Assembly: GCA_028719045.1 (NCBI GenBank) | Contig: JAQULD010000099.1 | Location: forward strand, 1 to 5,514 | Length of the DNA: 5,514 nt | Reading direction: 5' to 3' | Origin: Candidatus Omnitrophota bacterium | GTDB lineage: Bacteria > Omnitrophota > Koll11 > Gygaellales > Profunditerraquicolaceae | In this document: positions 1-5,514 of the stretch, piece by piece | How positions within the stretch are numbered: position 1 is the first letter of the stretch | How the letters are laid out: the number at the start of each line of letters is the position of its first letter | The notes under the pieces: generated by a model | Told to the model about the DNA's origin: nothing | What the model saw: only the letters and a program-made list of their open reading frames with translations | Database searches by the model: none | Program-made: the position numbers and the translations under genes

Positions 1-15
1 GATAAAACTTAAAGA

Positions 16-44
16 AGTGTAGCACAAAAACCACTCTTTTTCAA
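16..44 (-). promoter_or_regulatory. Candidate sigma70-type promoter with extended -10, pointing left
   Basis: The minus strand has TTGAAA (44-39), a 17-nt spacer ending in TGC, and TACACT (21-16), which gives a TGn extended -10. The predicted start of transcription is near position 9. It lies just after the lipoprotein stop and would drive a gene to the left of the window. The same bases can form a weak bulged hairpin (AAAGAGTG at 39-32 with CACTTCTTT at 19-11), so a weak terminator is the alternative reading. Confidence 0.35.
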
Positions 45-50
45 GCCGAT

Positions 51-221
51 TTATCTGAAATAGCCGCCATGAAAATGCTCGCCTCCCTGCTCCTCAAAAT
101 GCTCCCCATGCCCGCGATGTTCTCCTTCTCCCCATTCTTCGGTTTCACATCCGATCAACTGCAGGAGCGAAACGAGCGAAAATACAATAAAGAGTAACTT
201 TAATAATCGTATGTTTCTCAT
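51..221 (-). CDS. Small His/Glu/Gly-rich lipoprotein (56 aa)
   Basis: This is a short gene, apparently real, running ATG (221-219) to TAA (53-51). The N-terminus MRNIRLLK is basic. A hydrophobic stretch from L9 to L22 follows, then the lipobox L22-I23-G24-C25, so signal peptidase II should cleave before C25 and leave a lipid-anchored mature peptide of only 32 residues. The residue after the cysteine is glutamate, not aspartate, so under the E. coli rule it would go to the outer membrane. The mature part is acidic and hydrophilic, with five histidines (H35, H38, H41, H49, H51), many Glu and Gly, and a final GGYFR. The histidine spacing could bind divalent metal, but that is inference. A Shine-Dalgarno (AAAGGTGG) sits six nt before the ATG. 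It starts 51 nt after the upstream kinase stop, with no convincing terminator between, so co-transcription is plausible. I do not recognise a family. Main doubt: short length, so conservation would be needed for certainty. Confidence 0.72.
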   Translation of the reverse strand: MRNIRLLKLLFIVFSLVSLLQLIGCETEEWGEGEHRGHGEHFEEQGGEHFHGGYFR

Positions 222-227
222 AGTCCA

Positions 228-235
228 CCACCTTT
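228..235 (-). promoter_or_regulatory. Shine-Dalgarno of the small lipoprotein gene
   Basis: The minus strand reads AAAGGTGG, then six nt, then ATG at 221. The site is well placed and supports the short reading frame as a translated gene. Its AAAGGT half is also the 3' arm of an imperfect hairpin (230-271). Confidence 0.65.
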
Positions 236-271
236 CATGTTTTACTTAAGATGCATAATCACACAAAAGGT
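230..271 (-). promoter_or_regulatory. Imperfect hairpin over the lipoprotein ribosome binding site
   Basis: In the minus-strand transcript, ACCUUUUGUGU (271-261) can pair with ACAUGAAAGGU (240-230). That gives 11 pairs, two of them G-U wobbles, around a 20-nt loop. The wobbles become A-C mismatches on the other strand, so the structure suits only the minus transcript. The 3' arm covers half of the Shine-Dalgarno of the gene starting at 221. There is no U-tract and few G-C pairs, so it is not an ordinary terminator. A regulatory role is inference; it may be chance pairing in AT-rich spacer. Confidence 0.3.
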
Positions 272-272
272 T

Positions 273-2420
273 TCAAATTGAGAGCTGTGTTTTTGTCCTG
301 TCGATCGGGAGGGAAACGGTAATGGTGGTACCCTCGCCTTTTTGACTGGCAAGGTTTATTGTGCCATCGTGCAGCATGATTATCTGATTACAGACAGCGA
401 GCCCAAGCCCGGTGCCTTTGGACTTTGTGGTGAAAAACGGCTCAAAAACCCTTTCCTGGTTTTCCTTGTCTATACCCGAGCCGTTATCTTTTATCGAAAT
501 CAAAAGTGATCTTCCCGAAACTCTAGCCCTAACCTCGATCACAGGGTCATTTCTTTCAAACAAAGCATCGAAAGCGTTATTCAAAATGTTTATAAATACT
601 TCCTTTAGCTGGACCGGATCCGCCTCTATAAATAAGTCTTGTATGGATCCGGTATCCTGGGTAAGCGATACAGTATTGCCCTGGCTGCGTTTTGAAGCTT
701 CATCCACGGATTCGTTCAATAGATCGCGGGCATTTATGCTCTGGAAGCGGGAGACTTTTATCTTTGAATAAAAAAGGAGGTTGTTAATGATCTGTTCGCT
801 TTCGAATACCTTGGTATTGATATTCACAATATGTTTTTCAATTGCCAAACCTTCGGTTTTGCGCTTGATGTTAAAAGCCGCCAATTTGATCGCGGCCAGA
901 GGGTTGCGCAATTCATGGGCAACGGTGGCCGCAAGCGTGCCTATATCCGAAAGGCGTTTGGATTTTTCCAGTTCCGCTTGCGCCTTTATTAATTCCTGCG
1001 ACCTTTCCCTCACCAACGCTTCCAAAGTCTGGTTATCGCGTTTCAGGATATCTTCGATCTGCTTTTTTTGAGCGTGCAGCCTTACCGACATTATCCCGTA
1101 AGAAAGGTCGTCCGCCAATTCCTCCAGTAACTTGATCTCTTCTTCTGAAAAAGGATCCGGTTCTCTTGAATATATCGTGATCGCTCCAAAAACCTTGGAA
1201 TCGATAAATAAAGGAAAAACAATTGAAGAGGAATAACCCCGTTTAAGCGCCTCTTCCCTCCAAGGCGCAAAAGCCGGGTCAGTCAGCATATTCTTGCACA
1301 TCGCCGGCTTTCCCGTGCGAATCGCTGTGCCGGTTGGCCCGCGCCCGCGCTCGTTCTCTGACCAGGTAACCTTCAGTGAATTAAGGTAACCCTCGTCAAA
1401 ACCGGACTGCGCTACAGGCCTGACACTTTTAGCTTCATCATTTTCCGCAACCCCTATCCAGACCATGGAGTGGCCGCAGTCTTCGATAATAATCCGGCAT
1501 ACCTGGTTAAGGTAATCGGACTCTTCACTGGCGCGCATCATGGCTTCGTTACTGTCGCTAAGCGCCCGGAGCGTACGGTTTAGATTCTGTAACTTACGCT
1601 CATTTCTTTTGCGTTCAGTGATGTTATTTATGGCGATGATCACGTGTTTTTTTCCTCCGATCACAACAGGATCGGCGCTTATGTCAAGCCATATCTTAAC
1701 CTTAGAACCATTGATAAAAATCGTGGCCTCTGTTTCCACGCTGTGTACGGCTTGCCCGTCATTTAAGACCGATTCAAAAGCCTTGCGGATAGGGCAAACG
1801 GCGCAATGCGGCGTGTGGCCGCACCCTTGCGGCTCATTCAGGGCGTGGATACAACCGAGTATATCCCCCGGCTGGAAGTTGGAATCATACGAAAAGCTTT
1901 TTCCCGACCAGCGCTCAACGACATTATTAATGCGTTTGACAACGCCGTGGTCATCTATTAAAAGCATACCGACATTCACGACGTCAAAAATCATCTGGAG
2001 GTTGCGGCGCTCACCCGCGAGATATTCTTCGATACGTTTGCGCTCTATAGCATACTTTATGCTGCGCACAAGCAGGTCGGTATCGATATGCCCTTTTACC
2101 AGATAATCGCAAGCGCCCTCATGTATAGCCTGTATCCCTAAACTTTCGTCATTAACACCGGTCAAAACGATTGCCGGCATTCCAGGCGCCTGTTTAACCG
2201 TGTTTTTTAAAGTATCCAGGCCGTTGCTATCCGGCAGGTCAAGGTCCAGCAAAACGACATCGAAATCCGTCTTAATTATTTCCTTGGTCGCTTCCGCAAG
2301 CGCTTTTGCGTGCGTGAGCTTAAAGAACGGATTAATGCTTTCCTTTAACAACTCGATAACCAGCCGTAAATCAGCGGGATTATCCTCGATTACCAGTATG
2401 TTTATTTCATTATTTTTCAT
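273..2420 (-). CDS. Receiver-PAS-GAF histidine kinase (soluble, two-component relay protein)
   Basis: This 715-residue cytosolic kinase begins with a receiver instead of a membrane sensor, so its activity is probably set by phosphorylation from another kinase. The receiver spans 5-125, with E12-D13, phospho-acceptor D59 in VVLLDLDLP, T87 and K109. A helical linker leads to a PAS domain at about 138-270 ending in NITERK. Inside it sits a cysteine cluster (C190, C200, C206, C209). A GAF domain spans about 284-445, followed by a coiled coil to about 490. HisKA has AHELRNPLAAIK with H502, an NtrB-like H-box unlike that of the upstream kinase. The ATPase shows N615 in the N-box, DNGSGI at 645-650, PFFTTK at 661-666 and GTGLGL at 669-674, so it looks catalytically complete. 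No transmembrane segment is visible. The ATG at 2420 is the first residue before the receiver fold and has a modest AAGGGA about 10 nt upstream. The six-nt gap suggests translational coupling to the upstream receiver. No output regulator is present; its target must lie elsewhere. Confidence 0.95.
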   Translation of the reverse strand: MKNNEINILVIEDNPADLRLVIELLKESINPFFKLTHAKALAEATKEIIKTDFDVVLLDLDLPDSNGLDTLKNTVKQAPGMPAIVLTGVNDESLGIQAIHEGACDYLVKGHIDTDLLVRSIKYAIERKRIEEYLAGERRNLQMIFDVVNVGMLLIDDHGVVKRINNVVERWSGKSFSYDSNFQPGDILGCIHALNEPQGCGHTPHCAVCPIRKAFESVLNDGQAVHSVETEATIFINGSKVKIWLDISADPVVIGGKKHVIIAINNITERKRNERKLQNLNRTLRALSDSNEAMMRASEESDYLNQVCRIIIEDCGHSMVWIGVAENDEAKSVRPVAQSGFDEGYLNSLKVTWSENERGRGPTGTAIRTGKPAMCKNMLTDPAFAPWREEALKRGYSSSIVFPLFIDSKVFGAITIYSREPDPFSEEEIKLLEELADDLSYGIMSVRLHAQKKQIEDILKRDNQTLEALVRERSQELIKAQAELEKSKRLSDIGTLAATVAHELRNPLAAIKLAAFNIKRKTEGLAIEKHIVNINTKVFESEQIINNLLFYSKIKVSRFQSINARDLLNESVDEASKRSQGNTVSLTQDTGSIQDLFIEADPVQLKEVFINILNNAFDALFERNDPVIEVRARVSGRSLLISIKDNGSGIDKENQERVFEPFFTTKSKGTGLGLAVCNQIIMLHDGTINLASQKGEGTTITVSLPIDRTKTQLSI

Positions 2421-2426
2421 TTACTG

Positions 2427-2879
2427 TTATTCCCTTTTTGGCGGAAGCTTTACTATAGTCAGCCAGAAATCCTGCACGGACCTGGCTACCTTTACGAATT
2501 GCTTAAGGTCCACCGGTTTAGTGATGTAACAATTAGCGTGCAGGTTATAAGACCTCAATATGTCTTCTTCGGATTTTGAAACCGTCAAAACCACAACCGG
2601 TATTGATTTCAGGTCATCGTCTGTTTTTATTTCTTTCAAGACTTCCCTGCCGTCTATTTTAGGCAAATTCAGGTCCAATAAAATCAGGTCAGGGCGCGCG
2701 ACTTTGGCGAATTTACCTTTTTTACGCAGGTAATCAAGCGCCTCTTCGCCGTTCCTTACTACATTAAGGTTGTTATATATTTTCTCTTCTTTTAACGCCT
2801 CGATAGTAAGGCGAACATCGGCGGCGTTATCCTCAACCAACAGTATCTCTATCGCGCTCAAGTAATTTCCGTTGCTCAT
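2427..2879 (-). CDS. Single-domain response regulator, Rcp1/CheY-like
   Basis: This 150-residue protein is a stand-alone receiver with no output domain. It probably acts as a phosphate shuttle or a protein-binding switch in the cytoplasm. The acidic pair is E16-D17 in LLVEDN, the phospho-acceptor is D69 in LILLDLNLP, the switch threonine is T99 in VVVLTV, and the conserved lysine is K121 in ITKP. Y118 occupies the usual aromatic switch position. The [17 protein letters not shown] stretch and the C-terminal [11 protein letters not shown] helix are typical of the Rcp1 family, which partners phytochrome-type kinases in cyanobacteria. The ATG at 2879 is the only methionine before the first beta strand and has a perfect Shine-Dalgarno, so the start is secure even though it lies 47 nt inside the upstream kinase gene. 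The likely cognate donor is that kinase; the receiver-fused kinase downstream is an alternative. It ends in TAA, six nt before the next start. Confidence 0.95.
   Translation of the reverse strand: MSNGNYLSAIEILLVEDNAADVRLTIEALKEEKIYNNLNVVRNGEEALDYLRKKGKFAKVARPDLILLDLNLPKIDGREVLKEIKTDDDLKSIPVVVLTVSKSEEDILRSYNLHANCYITKPVDLKQFVKVARSVQDFWLTIVKLPPKRE
2431..2436 (-). promoter_or_regulatory. Weak ribosome binding site of the receiver-PAS-GAF kinase
   Basis: The minus strand reads AAGGGA ten nt before ATG at 2420, inside the last codons of the preceding receiver gene. The match is partial and the spacing a little long, so translation may rely partly on ribosomes terminating six nt upstream. Confidence 0.5.
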
Positions 2880-5514
2880 CCGCTTCCTCCTTCTTTGTAT
2901 TGGCAGGTATGGTAAAGAAAAATGTTGAACCTTTACCTAATTCGGATACCAGCCAGATTTTCCCCCCGTAATTTTCCACTATTTTTTTGCATATCGAAAG
3001 CCCTATGCCAGTGCCGGGGTATTCGTCTCTGGCGTGCAGGCGCTGAAATATAACAAAAACTTTTTCCTGATACTTCTCATCGATGCCAATGCCGTTATCA
3101 GACACCGAAAATTCCCAGCCGGAATTGGTCCTTTTCGCGCTGATATGTATGCTGGGCGCGTCTTTCCCGCGGAACTTTATGGCATTACCGATAAAATTCT
3201 GAAAAAGCTGGATAAAATTACTTTCATTAGCCATGAGCGTGGGAAGCTGATCGGAGTCGATAGAGGCGCTATTTTCTTTTATCACTGGGTTCATGGAATA
3301 AAGGACCTTCTTCAAAACCTCATTGCAATCAATTTTTGCCAAAGATAAGTCTGTCCTCCCGATCCTTGAGTATGTCAATAGGTCCGAGATCAAAGTCTGC
3401 ATGCGCTTGGCGGCGTCGACAATAAAATTTATGAATTCATCAGCATCCTGGTCGAGTTTGTTTTTGTACCTTCGCTCCAGAAGCTGGGAATAGCTGGCCA
3501 TGACCCGAAGAGGTTCCTGGAGATCGTGAGAAGCGACATAAGCAAACTGTTCCAGGTTCTCATTCACGCGCTTAAGCAAGTCCTCCGCGTTCTTGCGGTT
3601 GGTAATATCCCGGTCCCCGCCGCGCGTGCCCAGGAAAACGCCTTTTTCATCGTATACCGGCTGACAGGCATGAGATATCCAGCATAAAGAACCGTCTTTA
3701 CGTTTAATGCGGAATTCCAACTCTCCGGCTTTTCTTTTTTCAACATCCTGCCGGTGATGATCAAAAAGAACGCGGTCTTCAGGATAAATTATCTCAGTGT
3801 TTAAACTTGGATTTTTTAAAAATTCGCGGCTGGAGTAACCTGTGACCTTCTCGCATGAAGGCGAGGCATAAATGTATTTTCCTTCCGGATTGATCCAAAA
3901 TTCGAAATCATACGTGTTATTGGCGATGATGCGGTAACTGGTCTCGGAGGCGCGGAGCGCTTCCTCTATTTCTTTACGCTCGGTAATATCCTGGCCCTGG
4001 GCTATGGTCGCTATCAGGATCTTGCCGTCTGCGTCATAGACGTTGGCGGAATTCCAGAGTACCATACGGATGTCCCCGCCTTTCTTTAGAATCGGGATCT
4101 CAACCCCTTCCCAATGTTCTCCGCTCAGGGTATGGCGGATTTTTTTGAGCGATTCCTCTTTTGAATCATCCGGGAACAACATGCTTAAATCATTACCGAT
4201 AACCTCATCCGATCCATATTTGGTTAAGTTCTCGAAAGCATGATTAAAGCGTGTGATCTTAAACCCCGCATCCCAGCAGATTATCGGGGCATTAGCGTAA
4301 TTAAACAAACTCTCCAGATAATTGGTGGTCTGCCTCAAGGATTCCTCATTTTCTATGCGGATCATCGCCACTGCTACCTGGTCTGCCACAGCTTTCATGA
4401 GCGAGAGGTCATCTTCGCTAAAAGTGTCGCGCTTGCGCGTGCCAAAAGAAAGCGTGCCTATAATTTTTCCTCCTTCTCCCAGCAAAGGATGACAGGCATA
4501 AGCCCTGACGCCGTAAGATTTCACCAAATCAGTGCGGGGATCAGGGGTTTGAAAAATATGCTCAGTTACTATGGGACAGCCGTCCCTGGCCACGCAGCCG
4601 CAGACAGCCGTGCCGTAATCAAGCCACCTGATCTTTTTTGCCTCTTCTTCAGGGATACCTCCCCAGGCATTTAAATGCAGGCGGCCGGATTTTTCATCAA
4701 CCAGAAAATTAAAGAAAACCTGGCAATCCAGATATTCCATTACCTTCCGGCAGAGTTCATCAACCAGGTTCCCGGGTTCTTTTGTCTGCAAAAGTTTGTT
4801 CGCGGTCTGGGACAATAGTTCGAACCGGCGGGAACTGTTCTGAAGGGCGATCTCGGCTTTTTTACGTTCGCCGATTTCCGTGTTTAATTCATCGCGGGAA
4901 GCGGTGACTTTCTTCAGATCCCGGGTCATTTTGTCAAATGACCTGGAAAGCTGGCCGATCTCGTCTTTTGAACCGATCTCGATCTGATGGTCTAAATTTC
5001 CGCTTCCGATTATCTCTGTGCCTTTGGTAAGCCTTTTTATCGGTTCAGAAATAGAACGGGCAATGGCAAATGACAAAAAGAAAAATAAAACAATAACAAT
5101 TGATACAACTATAGTGACAAATTTCTGCAGGTATAATACATCAGCAAAAGCCTCCTCTGAGTCAATTTTAGCCACCAATCCCCACCCTAAAGAAGGTATA
5201 TAAGTCCAGGCGGAAATGACCTGTTTGCCCCGGTAATCGGTTGAAAGGCCGGCCCCGGTTTTCCCCTGCACAGCTTCCTGCACCGGTAAGGCGATTTTCT
5301 CTCCCAGGGTTATCTTTTTGTTAAGGGCCGCCTCAGGGGCAAACCTGAGAGGATTTAAATATACCGCTTTGTTCCCTTCTTTTTTTGCCAGCGCTGTCTC
5401 ACCGGTAGAACCGAGTCCGATCGCTTCATTAACAAGCTTATAGACAGGCGCCAGGTCTACTTCAAAAGCGATCACTCCGGAAAAATCGCCGTTTAAATCG
5501 GTAACAGGGTCGGT
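2833..5514 (-). CDS. Membrane sensor histidine kinase, dCache-TM-HAMP-GAF-PAS-PAS-HisKA-HATPase (5' partial)
   Basis: The protein is a transmembrane sensor kinase expected to autophosphorylate on histidine and pass phosphate to a receiver. Residues are counted from the first visible codon at 5514; 893 are visible. Residues 1-123 look like the distal part of a periplasmic dCache domain (LGSTGET, then [11 protein letters not shown] before the membrane). A transmembrane helix lies at about 131-152, HAMP at 154-206, a short coiled coil to 228, GAF at 230-389 (with CGCVARDGC), PAS at 397-513 ending in DITER, and a second PAS at 524-641 ending in DITNRK. HisKA carries SHDLQEPLR with H663. The ATPase has the N-box N777, DNGIGI at 806-811 and GTGIGL at 834-839, so catalysis should be intact. 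The phytochrome-like H-box is the type often paired with Rcp1-class receivers, and one follows directly. The frame is open to the window edge; GTG at 5475 falls inside the dCache fold and is not the start. The first membrane helix and proximal dCache are missing. The stop is TGA at 2835-2833. Confidence 0.95.
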   Translation of the reverse strand, partial: TDPVTDLNGDFSGVIAFEVDLAPVYKLVNEAIGLGSTGETALAKKEGNKAVYLNPLRFAPEAALNKKITLGEKIALPVQEAVQGKTGAGLSTDYRGKQVISAWTYIPSLGWGLVAKIDSEEAFADVLYLQKFVTIVVSIVIVLFFFLSFAIARSISEPIKRLTKGTEIIGSGNLDHQIEIGSKDEIGQLSRSFDKMTRDLKKVTASRDELNTEIGERKKAEIALQNSSRRFELLSQTANKLLQTKEPGNLVDELCRKVMEYLDCQVFFNFLVDEKSGRLHLNAWGGIPEEEAKKIRWLDYGTAVCGCVARDGCPIVTEHIFQTPDPRTDLVKSYGVRAYACHPLLGEGGKIIGTLSFGTRKRDTFSEDDLSLMKAVADQVAVAMIRIENEESLRQTTNYLESLFNYANAPIICWDAGFKITRFNHAFENLTKYGSDEVIGNDLSMLFPDDSKEESLKKIRHTLSGEHWEGVEIPILKKGGDIRMVLWNSANVYDADGKILIATIAQGQDITERKEIEEALRASETSYRIIANNTYDFEFWINPEGKYIYASPSCEKVTGYSSREFLKNPSLNTEIIYPEDRVLFDHHRQDVEKRKAGELEFRIKRKDGSLCWISHACQPVYDEKGVFLGTRGGDRDITNRKNAEDLLKRVNENLEQFAYVASHDLQEPLRVMASYSQLLERRYKNKLDQDADEFINFIVDAAKRMQTLISDLLTYSRIGRTDLSLAKIDCNEVLKKVLYSMNPVIKENSASIDSDQLPTLMANESNFIQLFQNFIGNAIKFRGKDAPSIHISAKRTNSGWEFSVSDNGIGIDEKYQEKVFVIFQRLHARDEYPGTGIGLSICKKIVENYGGKIWLVSELGKGSTFFFTIPANTKKEEADEQRKLLERDRDTVG
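2886..2892 (-). promoter_or_regulatory. Perfect Shine-Dalgarno of the single-domain receiver
   Basis: The minus strand reads AAGGAGG followed by six nt (AAGCGG) and ATG at 2879. This site lies wholly inside the coding sequence of the upstream kinase and decides the receiver start, which would otherwise look doubtful because of the 47-nt overlap. Confidence 0.85.

Noticed and set aside
11..39. Intrinsic terminator after the lipoprotein gene
   Set aside because: The possible stem (AAAGAGTG with CACTTCTTT) is AU-rich with a bulge and is followed only by AAGTTTTAT; the promoter reading of the same bases is better.
69..197. Plus-strand 42-codon frame starting MKMLASLLLK
   Set aside because: It has no Shine-Dalgarno upstream and lies antisense to the lipoprotein gene, which has a better start, lipobox and ribosome binding site.
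412..1071. Two plus-strand open frames antisense to the HisKA/ATPase part of the second kinase
   Set aside because: They are shadows of conserved kinase motifs on the other strand and show no domain or ribosome binding site.
1540..2106. Plus-strand 188-codon open frame antisense to the receiver-PAS-GAF kinase
   Set aside because: It is opposite a protein with clear domains, and its translation is Ser/Arg-rich with no recognisable fold, as expected of a shadow frame.
3564..3764. Minus-strand 66-codon frame inside the second PAS domain of the membrane kinase
   Set aside because: It is an out-of-frame shadow on the same strand, within an uninterrupted PAS domain.
4240..4674. Plus-strand 144-codon open frame antisense to the GAF region of the membrane kinase
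   Set aside because: The translation resembles no protein family and the opposite strand encodes an evident GAF domain.
5473..5475. GTG as start codon of the membrane kinase
   Set aside because: The frame stays open for 13 more codons to the window edge, and those residues ([12 protein letters not shown]) continue the dCache fold, so the true start is outside.
1..5514. CRISPR array, tRNA, rRNA, insertion sequence or attachment site
   Set aside because: No direct repeat series, tRNA-like fold, transposase frame or terminal inverted repeats were seen, and nearly all bases are in the four genes.

Overview
The window is a bacterial signal-transduction locus read entirely from the minus strand, so transcription runs right to left. 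Base composition is moderate and mixed by eye. The Shine-Dalgarno sequences are purine-rich (one is a full AAGGAGG), and the small leftmost gene has a lipobox. Together these fit a diderm environmental bacterium. The multi-domain sensor kinases resemble those of Omnitrophota, Deltaproteobacteria and similar lineages, but nothing here fixes the phylum and I leave it open.

Layout, in order of transcription: (1) 5514 to 2833 is a membrane-anchored hybrid-free sensor kinase whose 5' end lies outside the window (distal dCache, transmembrane helix, HAMP, GAF, PAS, PAS, HisKA, HATPase). (2) 2879 to 2427 is a stand-alone Rcp1-type receiver whose start lies 47 nt inside the kinase gene, behind a perfect Shine-Dalgarno. 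(3) 2420 to 273, six nt after the receiver stop, is a soluble receiver-PAS-GAF-histidine kinase with an unusual four-cysteine motif in the PAS domain. (4) 221 to 51 is a 56-codon gene for a signal-peptide lipoprotein with a His/Glu/Gly-rich tail. (5) 1 to 50 holds a candidate extended -10 promoter pointing out of the window to the left.

Inferred working: the first kinase senses a periplasmic ligand through dCache, and cytosolic cues through GAF and PAS. It phosphorylates the single-domain receiver and/or the receiver at the front of the second kinase. The second kinase adds its own cytosolic input and passes phosphate to an output regulator that is not in the window. No gene here has a DNA-binding or enzymatic output domain. 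The small lipoprotein could be a target or accessory of the pathway, or simply the next gene; the 51-nt gap before it contains a hairpin that overlaps its ribosome binding site.
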